A stretch of 64,000 bases of DNA from CAWAQA01 sp963784065 (GTDB lineage Bacteria; Acidobacteriota; Vicinamibacteria; Vicinamibacterales; UBA2999), in NCBI GenBank assembly GCA_963784065.1, contig CAWAQA010000003.1, positions 62,001 to 126,000 of the forward strand. Direction: 5' to 3'. Numbering within the stretch: the first letter of the stretch is position 1; every line of letters starts with the position of its first letter. The position numbers and the translations under genes are program-made. Positions 18,173-28,884 of the stretch are shown in pieces. The notes beneath the pieces were generated by a model. It saw only the letters and a program-made list of their open reading frames with translations, searched no databases and was not told the origin of the DNA.

Positions 18173-19426
18173 ATGGCCCAACGCCGCCTGTGCCTGTCCG
18201 TTCTGATCCTTGCCACGGGACTCGCCATTGTTCTCTCGGCCTGCAGCCGCACCGCGGATACGCCGCCGGACCCGGCCCGCACGCTGGCCACCGGCTCGTG
18301 GGACCGCGTCGTAGCCCAGGCGCGCGGGACGACAGTCGTGTGGCGGATGTGGCGGGGCGACCCTGCGATCAACGCGTACGTCGACGGCTGGGTCGCGCCT
18401 CGCATGCGCGATCAGTACGGCGTCACCGTGGAGGCCGTGGAGGGACAGGGGCCGGAGCTCGTCAACACGCTGGCGACTGAACGCGAGGCGCTCGGCGGCC
18501 GGCCCGGAACGACGAGCCTCGTCTGGATCAACGGAGAAACGTTCGCTCAGCTTCGAAGCGAAGGGCTGCTCGACGGCCCGTGGGCGGGCGCCCTGCCGAA
18601 CGCGCAGCTCGTCGACCGCACATCTTCGATCATCAGCCGCGATTTCGAGCAGGACCCCGCGGGCTACGAATCGCCATGGGGCATGGTGCAGTTCGCGCTG
18701 ATCTACGATTCGGCGCGCACGCCGGATCCGCCGACGTCGATAGCCGCGCTGGCGGCGTGGATTCAGGCGCATCCGGGTCGCTTCACCCACGATCAGCAGT
18801 TCACCGGCATCACCTTTCTCAAGAGCGTCATGTACGGACTCGCGGGCGGCGTCGACCGGTTTCAGGGGGGCTTCGACGAACAGAAGTACCAGCAAGGGCG
18901 GGACCGGCTCTTCGCGTGGTTATCGTCGGTGCGCTCCTCGTTCTGGAGGAACGGCGCGACCTATCCGCCTGACGTGGCCGCCATGCACCGGCTGTTCGCG
19001 AACAGCGAGATCGATTTCACGATGTCGAACAACCAGAACGAAGTCGTGACCAAGGTTCGGCAGAAAGTGTTCCCCCCGGAGTCCAGGGCGCTGCTGCTCG
19101 ACGAGGGCACGATCGCCAACGCCCACTACGTGGGCATTCCGTTCAACGCGCCCAACGCGGCCGGCGCCATGGTGCTGGCGAACTTCCTGATCTCGCCCGA
19201 GGCGCAGTTGGAGAAACAGCGCGGCGAGGTCTGGGGAGACAGCACGGTGCTGGATGTCGGACGACTCCCGGCGCCATGGCCGTCCAGGTTCGACGCTGTG
19301 GCGAAGGATGCGGCGGCGCTGCCGCGCGATCTGCTGACGTCGCGGGCACGCCCTGAGGTCCATCCGCTCTACCATGCCCGGCTGCTCGACGACTGGCGCG
19401 GAACGATCCGCCGCGGCGCGCCATGA
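18173..19426 (+). CDS. ynjB: YnjB-like ABC transporter solute-binding lipoprotein
   Basis: The ATG at 18173 gives a lipoprotein signal with a lipobox (VLSAC) at about residue 22. The mature 395 residues read as a Venus-flytrap binding protein: VAQARGTTVVWRMWRGDPAI, then WGMVQFALIYDSA and the C-terminal MSNNQNEVVTKV region. The wording and the gene order that follows match E. coli ynjB. YnjB belongs to the thiamine/putrescine-like binding proteins, and its ligand has not been settled. Its stop overlaps the ATG of the first permease gene (ATGA at 19423), the first of a chain of such overlaps down to the ATPase gene. Confidence 0.8.
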   Translation: MAQRRLCLSVLILATGLAIVLSACSRTADTPPDPARTLATGSWDRVVAQARGTTVVWRMWRGDPAINAYVDGWVAPRMRDQYGVTVEAVEGQGPELVNTLATEREALGGRPGTTSLVWINGETFAQLRSEGLLDGPWAGALPNAQLVDRTSSIISRDFEQDPAGYESPWGMVQFALIYDSARTPDPPTSIAALAAWIQAHPGRFTHDQQFTGITFLKSVMYGLAGGVDRFQGGFDEQKYQQGRDRLFAWLSSVRSSFWRNGATYPPDVAAMHRLFANSEIDFTMSNNQNEVVTKVRQKVFPPESRALLLDEGTIANAHYVGIPFNAPNAAGAMVLANFLISPEAQLEKQRGEVWGDSTVLDVGRLPAPWPSRFDAVAKDAAALPRDLLTSRARPEVHPLYHARLLDDWRGTIRRGAP

Positions 19427-20263
19427 ATCGCCGTGACGTGGCGGGCCTGCTCGCCGCCATCGCGGTTGCCTCGCCGGTGTTGATCGGCGCGGCGTACTCG
19501 ACCCTCGCGGCCATCGGCCTCGCCGGTGTCGGCGCGCAGGGCTTCACGCTCGATCGCGTCGTCGGCGCCATCCGCTCCGCGGACGTATGGCGCGGGGTCG
19601 CGTGGACGGTGGCAACCGCCGGTACCGCGACCCTGCTCGCGGCGGGTGTGGCATTTCTCCTGGCGATCCGGCTGCGCACCAGTCGCGTCGGCCAGGCCGC
19701 CGCCATGCTCCCGATGGCCGTTCCGCATGTCGCGGCCGCGCTCGCGGCCCTGCTGTTGCTCGGACAGAGCGGCTTGCTCTCGCGCGTGTCTGTACGCACT
19801 CGGCCTCACCAGCACCGCGGGTGCGTTTCCGGCGCTGGTCTACGATCGAACCGGCATCGCGCTCGTGCTGACGTACCTGTGGAAGGAGCTGCCGTACCTG
19901 ACGCTCACCGCAATGGCGGTCCTGCTCAACGACACGCGCGGGCTCGAGGAAGTCGCGCGTACGCTGGGGGCGACGCCGCGGCAGGCGTTCTGGCGCGTGA
20001 CGTGGCCGCAGCTGTGGCGCGGAACGGCGCCGGCCACCATCGCGGCTTTCGCCTTCCTCGTCGGCCAGTACGAAATGCCGGCTCTGCTGGCGCCGAGCGA
20101 TCCCGTGCCACTGTCCATCCTGACGTTCGAGCGCGCAAGCGATCCCAACCTGGCGCGGCGGGGCGAAGCGCACGTTCTCGGGCTGCTGGCGCTGACCATC
20201 GCCGCTGTCCTCGCGATTGCCCACACGCGATGGCTCGCGCGGGTGGAGCCTGACCGTCGATGA
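19423..20263 (+). CDS. ABC transporter permease, first YnjC-like subunit (frameshifted)
   Basis: About 280 residues with six predicted helices. The N-terminal part (MNRRDVAGLLAAIAVASPVL) and loops are followed by a frame change at about 19795. The second part carries the coupling-helix segment LEEVARTLGATPRQAFWRVT, the EAA-type motif that contacts the ATPase. It corresponds to the N-terminal half of E. coli YnjC, which is one fused protein of about 510 residues; here the halves are separate genes. The ATGA overlap at 20260 links it to the second half. Confidence 0.75.
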
Positions 20264-21048
20264 CCCGGTGGCGCGACCGCGCGCTGTTCGTCGCGCTGCT
20301 CGCGTGGGTGCTGCTGCCCATCGCGATGCTGGCCGTCCGCGCCCTCGCGCAGTCGTGGCGCTTTCCGCAGATCCTGCCGACCGCGACGGATGGACTCTCG
20401 GCGCTCGCGCTCTCGACCGCCGCCGGCAACCGGCTGACGTCGGCGCTGGCGGTGAGCATCGCACTGGCGGCCGCAACTGGCCTGATCGGAACCATCCTCG
20501 GCTTCGTGATCGCGCGAAGCGCCGCGAGTTCGAGCACGCCGTTCCGCCGGCTGACGCTTGCCGCGGCCTTCTTCACCGTCATCGCGCCGCCCCTCGCCCT
20601 CGGTGTCGGCCTGCAGGTGGCCATGCTCGGTATCGGTCTCGGAGGGACGCTCGCCGGCGTGCTGCTCGCGCATCTCGTGCCAGTCACCGGGTACCTGACG
20701 CTCTTTGCTGTGGGAGTCTTCTCGAGTCTCGACCCGTCGATCGAAGACGAAGCCCGCACGCTCGGGGCATCCAGCTGGCAGGTCGTCTCGCGAGTGCTCG
20801 TGCCGCTCCTCCGTCGCCGTCTGGGAGAGGCGCTCATCCTCGGCGGCCTCGTGTCGTGGGGCCAGGTCGCGATCACCCTGCTGGTCGGCGGCGGTCTGGT
20901 GCGGACGCTCCCCGTCGAACTGATGTCCATCGTGCAGTCGGGTGACGATCGGGTGGCTGCGCTCGCCGCGTTGATGCTCAGCATGCCGCCGATGCTCGGG
21001 ATCGGTTTCCTGACGATAGGGGCTCGGCGTACTGGAGCGACCGTGTGA
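20260..21048 (+). CDS. ABC transporter permease, second YnjC-like subunit
   Basis: An intact protein of 262 residues with about six membrane helices. The EAA-like coupling segment is SIEDEARTLGASSWQVVSRV, about residues 162-181. Together with the preceding gene it forms the heterodimeric membrane channel. The start overlaps the upstream stop (ATGA), and its own stop overlaps the GTG start of the ATPase gene (GTGA at 21045), so translational coupling is probable. A permease pair instead of a fused YnjC is the difference from the E. coli locus. Confidence 0.8.
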   Translation: MTRWRDRALFVALLAWVLLPIAMLAVRALAQSWRFPQILPTATDGLSALALSTAAGNRLTSALAVSIALAAATGLIGTILGFVIARSAASSSTPFRRLTLAAAFFTVIAPPLALGVGLQVAMLGIGLGGTLAGVLLAHLVPVTGYLTLFAVGVFSSLDPSIEDEARTLGASSWQVVSRVLVPLLRRRLGEALILGGLVSWGQVAITLLVGGGLVRTLPVELMSIVQSGDDRVAALAALMLSMPPMLGIGFLTIGARRTGATV

Positions 21049-22092
21049 CCGGAAGCGGACTCGAGCTGCGTCACGTACGCGTGCCATTTGGCGACAAGGC
21101 AGGCCTCGACGACGTGACGTTGCTGGTGCCGCGAGGCGAACGGGTCGCGCTGCTCGGACCTTCCGGCGTCGGGAAGACCTCGCTGCTGCGGGCGATCGCG
21201 GGGCTCGGCGCGCTGTCGTCCGGAACGGTGCTCGTCGATGGCCGGGATGTGACCGGCCAGCCGCCGGAACGCCGCGGCGTCGTCTACATGCACCAGTCCC
21301 CGTCCCTCTTTCCGCACGTCAGCGTGGTCGACAACGTCGCCTTTCCGCTCCACGTTCGCGGCGTCGCGAGGCACGCCGCGCGAGCGACCGCGCTCGAGCT
21401 CCTGGAGCGGGTGCGCATGCGGTTCGCCGCGGAGCGGCCCCCATCAACCCTCAGCGGCGGCCAGCGTCACCGCGTCGCGCTGGCGCGAGCCCTGGCCGCC
21501 GAGCCAGCCGTACTCCTGCTCGACGAGCCGTTTGCGTCGCTCGATCCGGAGCTCCGCGCCGAAGTCCGGGAGGCGGTCGTCGAGATCCTCGAACGTGGAA
21601 ATGGTCCGGCCGTCGTGCTGGTCACGCACGACGTCGACGAAGCAGCCGGCGTGGCCGATCGGCTCGTCGTGTTGTTGGAGGGGACCGTCGCGCAGGCGGG
21701 GCTGCCCGCCGACCTCCTCGCGTCTCCTCGGTCAGTGGCGGTCGCTCGCTTCCTCGGCATTCCGAATCTTGTTCGCGGCGTCCGCGATGAGCGGGGCGTC
21801 GTGTCGTGCGCCCTCGGCACGGTCCGAGCGGCCCGGCGCGGCTGGACCCGTCGCCGTGGTCGTGAGGGCCGGAATGCTGCGGATTCGCGCGGGCGAGCGC
21901 GGCGGGCCGACGGGCACGGTGACCGCCGTGCTGCATCGCGTCGGTGGCGTGGCCGTGCTCTGCGATGTCGGAGGCGAGCGGCTGCTGGCGGTTCCGGATC
22001 CGGGCGTCGACGTCGCCGTGGGAGCGACCGTTCACGTCGTCGTCGATTCCCGCGCCTTCCACGTGATCGACGAACCACTGGACCGGGGTTGA
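21045..22092 (+). CDS. ynjD: YnjD-like ABC transporter ATP-binding protein (frameshifted near the end)
   Basis: Starts with GTG 21045, overlapping the permease stop. The ATPase core is complete: Walker A GPSGVGKTS (about residues 38-46), Q-loop VYMHQSPSLFPHVSV, signature LSGGQRHRVALARAL, Walker B VLLLDEPFASLD, and H-loop VTHDVDEA. The frame shifts at about 21830. The remaining 90 residues (VVVRAGMLRIRAGERG and onwards) form a regulatory beta domain (TOBE-like) and end at 22092. The CDP-alcohol transferase gene begins 1 bp later. The sequence and context fit YnjD, energising uptake by the YnjB/YnjC-like parts. Confidence 0.8.
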
Positions 22093-22093
22093 G

Positions 22094-22702
22094 ATGTTCG
22101 ACCACTACCTGCGGCCAATGAAGGACCGCTGGCTGACGCCCGTCGCGCGCGTGCTGGGTCCACGCGTCTCCCCCGCCGCCATCACCGCCGCCGCTTTTGC
22201 CGCCGGCCTTGGCAGCGCCGCCGCGGTTCTCGGCGGCATGACGCGCGTGGCGCTCGGCCTGTGGTTTCTCAACCGCCTGCTGGACGGCCTCGACGGGACG
22301 CAGGCGCGCGTCCACGGCCGCTCCAGCCGGTTTGGGGCGTATCTGGATATCGTTCTCGACTTTGTCGTCTACGCGGCGATCCCGATGGCGATCGCCTGGC
22401 GCCACGGCACGCTGGCCATGGCGTTCGCGGCGCTCGCGCTCGTCGCGACGTTCTACGTCAACGCGGCGTCGTGGATGTATCTTGCGGCGCTCCTCGAGCA
22501 GCGGAACGACGGCGCTGCCGCCCGCGGTGAGACGACGGCCGTGACCATGCCGCCTGGTTTGGTCGGCGGGGCGGAAACCGTTGCCTTCTATGCGGCCTTC
22601 CTGCTATGGCCAGCGCATCAGCGCGTGCTGTTCGCAACCATGGCCGCGCTCGTGCTGGTCAACGTCGCCGCCCGTCTGCTCTGGGCACGGCGGCACCTCT
22701 GA
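22094..22702 (+). CDS. ynjF: CDP-alcohol phosphatidyltransferase family protein, YnjF-like
   Basis: An intact 202-residue membrane protein. The CDP-alcohol phosphotransferase motif is complete at about residues 64-92: DGLDGTQAR, eight residues, G, three residues, D, three residues, D (as in FGAYLDIVLD). Enzymes of this class swap CMP of a CDP-alcohol for another alcohol in the membrane; the substrate of YnjF is not known. It follows the ATPase gene with a 1-bp gap, exactly as in the enterobacterial ynj cluster, except that the sulfurtransferase gene ynjE is missing. That conserved pairing suggests the transported compound is a headgroup or its precursor (inference). Confidence 0.75.
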   Translation: MFDHYLRPMKDRWLTPVARVLGPRVSPAAITAAAFAAGLGSAAAVLGGMTRVALGLWFLNRLLDGLDGTQARVHGRSSRFGAYLDIVLDFVVYAAIPMAIAWRHGTLAMAFAALALVATFYVNAASWMYLAALLEQRNDGAAARGETTAVTMPPGLVGGAETVAFYAAFLLWPAHQRVLFATMAALVLVNVAARLLWARRHL

Positions 22703-22734
22703 TCCGGCGCGCCATCAGCGGGTCACGCTCGTAC

Positions 22735-25591
22735 CTAGAAGGTCAACCGCGCGGCGAACTGGAACTGTCGCGGCGGTCCCGCAACCGTCGGCTGGAAGGC
22801 GAGCGTGCCGTTTTCATCGGGACGGACGCCGCTCGCGCCGAAGTTGAAGAACCCGGAGTAGTTCGTGGTGTTGAACAGGTTGAAGATCTCGGCCCGGCCC
22901 TGGATCCCGGCGCGGCCGAGGCGGAACATCCGCATGATCCCGAGATCGAGCTGGCTGTAGCCGCTGGTGCGCTCGGTGTTTCGCCCGACGCCGGGCGGCC
23001 GATCGTTGAAGATCGTGTCGCCGTTGTCGTCGCCGCCCGTGACCACGTTCAGGGGCTGTCCGCTCGACAGGAACAGGATCGGCATCAGGTCGATCTCGCC
23101 GGGAAGCCGTAGCTGCCCGTTGAGGGCGAGCACGTGCCGGCGATCGTTCAAGCTCGGCCCGAACTCGTCGTCGGCGCGCCGGCTGTCCACGGGACGGAAG
23201 TTGATGTCGTCGGTATCGTTCTCGATCCGCGACAGCGTGTAGGCGAGGTCGAACGCGAACGAGCGGCTGAACGTCTTGCGGGCGCTGACATACAGGCCGT
23301 GGAACTGACTGCTGCCGGTCGATTCGTCCTGCTCGATGAGTCGGAACCCGCCGGCGGCCGGCACGATCGGTCGCGTCGCATCGGCGGCCGCGACGGATCG
23401 GATCGCGCCCGCCGGCACCGACGCCGGCGCGTTGGTGTCGATCCGCCGGATCAGATCGCTTCCCTTGTTGTTGATGTAGTCCACGGACAACGCCAGGCCA
23501 GGAGCCACCTCGCGCACGTAGCCGAGGGACAGCTGCTGGTTGCGCGGACTCCTCAGGCTCGGATCGAAAATCTGCACGTTGCGCGGCGGCAACTGGCTGG
23601 TCGGGACGTTCTGATAGGCGTCGCGCGGCAGCTGGCTCGGAAACGTCGGCGGCGCGAACGGCGTGCCTGGCGCGAAGGTGACCGAGATGGCCCCGCCGTC
23701 CGGATTGTTGAAGATGGTGTCGGAATACACCGCAAACGGGATCCGTTCGTAGAACAGGCCATATCCCACGCGCACCTGGTGACGCGGATCGCCGCCCGGC
23801 GACCATGCGAGGCCGATGCGCGGCGCGAGATTGTTGAGATCCGCATCGCCCTGCGGCGTGTTCGTCACCGAATCGTAGTCCCACCGCAGGCCCGCGGTCA
23901 GCACCACGTCGGGCCGGACGCGGATCGCGTCTTCGACGAAGAACGCGGCGAGATCCTGCGACGTCTCGACGATCGGGTTGACGAACGATTGCGAGTACCA
24001 GAGCACACGGACGTCGCGCGGAATGTCGTTGAGCGTGAGGAAGGAGCCCGACGGCGTGATGGCGCGCCCCTCGAGATCCACCGTGTAGGCGCCACGCGCA
24101 CCGGGACCGGATCGGATGTCGAACCCGGCCCGCAGCCAGTCGCCGCCAGCTTTGATCGTGTGCGCACCCGCGACTTTGCTGTAGACGTTGCGGACCTGGA
24201 AATCGGTCTCAGTCCAGAAGAAGTTGTCGCTGACGCCGCCGAGGACAGCGAGCGTCGCTCCGCGGTCGGTCACGATCGCGCGCGGGCCGGCATCCAGCGT
24301 CCGCCAGTCCGCCCGCATCCGGCCGACCATGACGCCGAATTCGTTCAGCCCGCTCGACATCACCGAGCGGTGATTCCAGGTGAGGAAGTTGTTGTGATAG
24401 TTGACCTGCAGGCCCGCCGACGGCAGCGTGAGGCCGCCAACGAAGCCGATGTCGTCGTGGTGGGTGTAGTCGCCGAAGAGATAGCGGAACGACGAGATCT
24501 GCGACGGATTCCACTGCTTGTCCACCTTCCCCATCAGCCCCTGGTTGTGGAAGGTGGTGGGCGCGAGGCCGACCGCGAGCGGCGACGTCAGGATCGCATC
24601 CTGCGATTCACGCGTGACCTCGCCGTTGACGAAGTAGAAGGCGCCGGCGCCGATCGGGCCGCCGATCGCGCCGCCGAACTGGTTGCGCTGAAAGCTGTCG
24701 TCGATCACGTCGCCGGCGGCGTCTTTCGGCGCGAAGAAGTTTGGCGAGTCGATGCTGCTCCCGGGACGCACGTAGTAGAAGAGCTCGCCGGCGTGGCGCT
24801 GCCCGCCCGACTTGGTCGTGACCGCGAATACGCCGTTGCCGGTGCGGCCGTACTCCGCCGAGTACGAATTCACCATCACCGCGAGGTTCTGCGTCGAGCC
24901 GATGGTGACCGGCACCTTGGGCCCGCCGAGGAACAGGTCGGTGTTGTCGAAGCCGTCCACCGTGTAGTTGGTGACGAGCGACGAGGAGCCGTTGATGGTG
25001 AGCCGGGGAGCGAGGTTGTAGAAGCCGCGCGCCGGGGCGGCGCCTGGAATGAGATAGGCGAGGCTGATGAGATCGCGGCCGTTCGCCGGCAGCTGCTCGA
25101 CCTGCGTCTCGCTGAGCGTGCCGCCGAGTGCCGGCGTGCCCGTCTTCGCGAGTGGGAGCTCCGGCCGCACTTCCACGACGTCGGTCACCGCGCCCACGGC
25201 GAGCCGGAAATCCTGGACGCGACGCTCACCTGCGGTGATGGAGCTGAGCACCCGGACATCGGGCCGGAAGCGATCGGCGGTCACCCGCACTTCGGTACTG
25301 CTCGCTCGGACCGAGACCGAGGATTTGATACCGGCCGCCCGCGTCCGACACGGCCGAGCGCGCCTGCCCCGTTTCGAGGTTTCGCGCCTCAATGCTGGCC
25401 GCCGCAATCGTCGCCCCTGACTGGTCCTGGACCACGCCCTCGATGGACGCGCCGACCTGCGCATCCGCGGGCCTGGCGAGCAATACGGCGGCTGCACGCG
25501 ACAACGCCGATGGGCCACCTGAACGGAACGAATTGCGCACGCAGTTTCGAAGACATCGTTTGACGGCTCCATCGATCCGTTGTGTGCGCAT
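22735..25591 (-). CDS. TonB-dependent-receptor-like outer-membrane protein with carboxypeptidase-regulatory N-terminus (frameshifted)
   Basis: About 950 residues. After the start at 25591 and a short hydrophobic leader (ALSRAAAVLLARPADA) comes a carboxypeptidase-regulatory-like Ig domain (IEGVVQDQSGATIAAASIEA, then GGRYQILGL). A frame change at about 25320 is followed by the plug (QVEQLPANGRDLISLAYLIP, TNYTVDGFDNTDLFLGG) and a long barrel. The last residues are QFQFAARLTF, the Phe-ended signal of barrel proteins. This type of Oar-like or SusC-unlike receptor is greatly expanded in Acidobacteria and usually takes up or binds glycans or peptides; the ligand is unknown. It ends 33 bp from the convergent YnjF-like gene. 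Confidence 0.8.
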
Positions 25592-25618
25592 CGTGAGACA
25601 GCCGCGGTGGACAGCGCC

Positions 25619-26165
25619 TCATTGCATCGCGAGCGGGACCGTCGCGACGTGGTGCTCCCACTCCAGACGCAGTTCTCCATGACCGCCGCTCTTGTCGATC
25701 AACGAGTACTTCAGCATCTCGACCGGCGATGACGGTGTGGACATCGTCATCGTGACTCGTCCGACATCGTGATCGGGATGGTAGGTGAGACCCCATTGGC
25801 CGGTCTGTCTGCTGACGATCAGTTCCCACGCGTTGGGATCCTCCACCCAGACATACAGGGTATAGGTGCCAGCCGGAACGGCGAGCCCGTTCACGTTGAG
25901 GTCGCCGGTCGTGTTCATCGTCGTCGCGGCGTTGGCGCCGGCACGCCACGCCGGGTAGGTCGGGTCCTTCGAGAGCAGCCCGCCGGCGCCGAAGATCTGG
26001 CGGCCCCGCACAGACGGCGCCGAATAGCGGATCTCGAATCGTCCGGCCTGCCAGGGTCAGGCTGGCCATTGCGGCAGGGCTCCGGCCAAACTCATACAGA
26101 CCGACCGCGCCACAGAGAGCAACGCCGAATCCCACCGCGACACCGATTCTGGCCGTGCGGGTCAC
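25619..26165 (-). CDS. DUF2911 family exported protein (frameshifted)
   Basis: A GTG at 26165 overlaps the stop of the cyclase gene (GTGA). A membrane or signal segment (IGVAVGFGVALCGAVGLYEF) is followed, after a frame shift at about 26045, by the DUF2911 domain: GRQIFGAGGLLSKDPTYPAW and AGTYTLYVWVEDPNAWELIV, then WGLTYHPDHDVGRVTM and a terminal HHVATVPLAMQ. DUF2911 is a small beta fold of unknown function found in many exported proteins. As the last gene of the long minus-strand run it is coexpressed with the cyclase. Confidence 0.7.
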
Positions 26166-28014
26166 GCGGGTTCCCTGGTCACCGCGAGGCCCGAGTGTTT
26201 GCCTGCCGCAGTCAAGCCCGCAAGCGCGAATGCCAGTGGATACAGCTCTTCGTAATACCAGAGTTGCGCGAAGTACAGTCCGACGGGGGCCGCCTCGGCG
26301 TCGTCCGCGGTGGCGCGCATCAGCCAGGCAGCACCGGCGCTGACCGCATCGGACAAACCCGGCGATGGTGTCTTCCGTCAGCAGACCGAGCGCGGCGAGG
26401 ACGACGCCGGTTTCCTCGATTGATGAAGGCACGCCGCGGCAGCCACCCCAACCGCCGTCGTCGTTCTGAGCCGACAGCAGCCATTGCGACGCCAGACGAC
26501 AGCAATGAACCGCGCGCGGATCCTCGCGGACCAGAGCAGACCGAAGGCCTGCCAGGACGCGGGCGGTTCCGTATGCTGGATTCAGGTGGTCATCGGCGTG
26601 CTCGTTGCCGAACCAGAGAGGAACCCAGCTGCCATCGTTCCGCTGCGACGCCGCGATGAACGACACGGCGCGGTCAGCGGCGCGCCGCAGCGCCGATTGC
26701 AGCTCGACATCGACACGTGCGTACCACGCGCTCCACGCCAGCAGGGCGTGCGCGGTGATCTCGGGCGTGCTCTGATCGAATGGGAGTGTCCCCCAGCCTC
26801 GGCAGAACGTCGGGATGCCTCCGTCCCGGTTCTGCAGATTCACGAGCCAGCGTGCACCACGGGCCGCGGCCTGGCGTGTTCGCGAATCGTCGATGGCGAG
26901 ATGCCACAACGCGAGCAACGCGCCAGAGGTGTCGTCGGCGTCAGGCACGCCGCCGCTCAAGGGCGTCCATGCCCACGCCCCGGGCGCTGCGTGGGTGAAC
27001 GGGTGTTCTCGATCCGATTGCTGCGCGAGCAGCCAGTCCCGCATCGCCGACTTCTCAGTCGCCGGGAGTGCGCCGGCCGCACTGAGCGCGCCGATCGAGA
27101 GCGTCGTGACCCACGTGGCGAGGTTGGTGTCGATCGGCCAGCTGCCATCCTCGCGCATCGACTCGCTCAGAAAGCGCACGCCGGCTTCGACGACCGGGCT
27201 GGACGTCTCGCCCATGCCGGCCAGGCTCATGACCACGAAGCTCGTCAACGGCGTGGCTTCAAGGTAGCCGCCGCTTTCCGGCTGCATCTCGCGAAGTACG
27301 TGCAACGTGCGGCGACGGACGCGATTGCGCAGGAGACGCGCGATCGGGTTGCGCGTCGGCGCACGGTGATGACGGACCTGTCCGATGGCGATCAGCGCCG
27401 GCAGCGCATAGCTGACCACCGGCAGCGACAGATGCTGAAACCAGCCGTGCGGGAGCGCGGCAAGCTCGAACGGCAGCTGCGGAATCGAGCGCCATGCGAC
27501 ATTCGCATCCGGACCGAGTCTTCCGGCGAGCGCCAGCACGGTGAGGATCGGGACGGAGAACGTGCGATCCTTTCCGTACCGCTCGAGGATGGCGGCGCGA
27601 AGGGCTTCAGGCGTGGAGCCTCCGGCTGCGCGCGCGAGCCACGCGCCCGCGCGGTCGATCGCTGAGCTCGCGGCAGCGTTCCGACACCGCCGAGAGCGAT
27701 GCCCACACGATGGCCGTCGTGCTGATGTTGCTCTTGCTGCGGATGGTGTCTCCCCACCCTCCGTCGTCGTTCTGATGCGCGATCAGCCAGCGAACGCCGG
27801 CAGCGACGGACTGCTGGAGCCGTGCGTCCGCTGCCGCCTTGCCGGCCCTCGCGGCAGCCGTCACCAGGTGGAGGGCGAGCATTGCGGTCGCGGTCGAGAG
27901 CGCGCTGCTCGAGAGATGGCCGTCCCAATGGTCCGGCGCCGCGCGCCGTTCGAGCAGTCGCCGGGCGAGTTGCCGCTGGGCGGCGTCGAAGTCAATGCTG
28001 CCGGCCGTTCTCAT
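26162..28014 (-). CDS. shc: Squalene-hopene-type terpene cyclase (frameshifted)
   Basis: About 615 residues, near the usual 620-680 for squalene-hopene cyclases. Landmarks are the N-terminal HLSSSALSTATAMLALHL, DGGW-type QW repeats (QNDDGGWGD near the start; QNRDGG and QNDDGGWGG later), and the catalytic Asp cluster DADDTS (the DxDDTA motif that protonates the substrate) near residue 325. A C-terminal LYFAQLWYYEELYPL block finishes it. Frames change at about 27690 and at the GGGTTT run near 26356. Such enzymes fold linear C30 isoprenoids into pentacyclic hopanoids in the cytoplasmic membrane. It overlaps its neighbours at both ends (ATGA at 28014, GTGA at 26165). The cyclisation product may not be hopene, because no usual hpn genes are near. 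Confidence 0.8.
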
Positions 28015-28884
28015 GACGAGACGAGGCTCAGGTGGCCCAGCGACAGGAGACCATAGAACGTGTACTCGCAGTCGGCCGCGTCGTCAGCCCAGGTGCCGAA
28101 GAAGCCGCCGCGATTGGTCCAGAGCGAGTCCACGAAATCGAGGCACGGCTCGCCCAGGCCGGCGATCGGCACGTGCAGCGCCGACAGAGCGTGGAGAGCG
28201 GTCGCCGTCGAGAGGAGGTCCGGAACAGGAGTGGCGCTCCCCGCGAAGAAGCCGCCGCGCGGATGACAGCGATCGAGCAGCCACATCCCGACCTCGTGCG
28301 CCGGTTGCTGATCCAGCTGTCGCATCACCACGACGGCTGCGGCAGTGGCCGTCGTCACGCCCGATGGCAGCCCGGGGTGATTGGCGTAGCTGCCGTCGGC
28401 GGCGCGCAGGCCGTCGAGCGAACGCAGGATGCCGTGCGCGGCCGGCGGCGTGCGGCCGAGATCCTGATAGGCGCCGAGCGCGAGGAACGCGGCGTAGGCG
28501 CTGCCATACGGCGCACCCGGCGTCGTCGCATAGCCGCCGTCCGCGCTGCGGCACGCTTCGATGCGGGCGAGGAGGCGCATCGACACGTGCCTCATCGGGT
28601 CGGCACTGGAGCGCGGCCCAGGCGCGTGCGAGGCAGGCCACGTGCACGAAGTCGAGCCCGGCGCCGTCGGCAAAGCGATCGAGGTAGCCCGCACTCGACT
28701 CGACGGGAAGCGTCTCCTGGAGCGCGATCAGCCCGTCGAGGCCGAAGACCGTGTAGTACAGGTCGCTGGCGCCCGCGCGGTTCTGGAAGCCGCCGTCGGC
28801 GTTGAGACGCTCGCGCAGGAACCTGGCGACGAGATCGCGGGACTCACCCAGCTGCGTGGGCGCCAGCCTGGCGACCTGCAGCAT
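28011..28884 (-). CDS. Prenyltransferase/squalene-oxidase-repeat protein (frameshifted)
   Basis: ATG at 28884 (MLQVARLAPTQLG); about 290 residues after joining two frames at about 28620. It is built from repeats of an alpha-alpha barrel: NADGGFQNRAGASDLYYTVF, SADGGYATTPGAPYGSAYAA, AADGSYANHPGLPSGVTTAT, HPRGGFFAGSATPVPDLLST and NRGGFFGTWADDAADCEYT. This is the pattern of protein prenyltransferase beta subunits and terpene cyclase beta domains. The zinc site of true protein farnesyl/geranylgeranyl transferases is not clearly complete, so an isoprenoid-binding or cyclase-partner role is equally likely. The gene overlaps the cyclase gene by 4 bp and the synthase gene by about 40 bp. Confidence 0.65.

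Noticed and set aside
23134..25563. An 809-codon open frame on the plus strand
   Set aside because: Exactly antisense to the outer-membrane receptor-like gene; Arg/Glu/His-rich and without family resemblance. A shadow of high GC codons.
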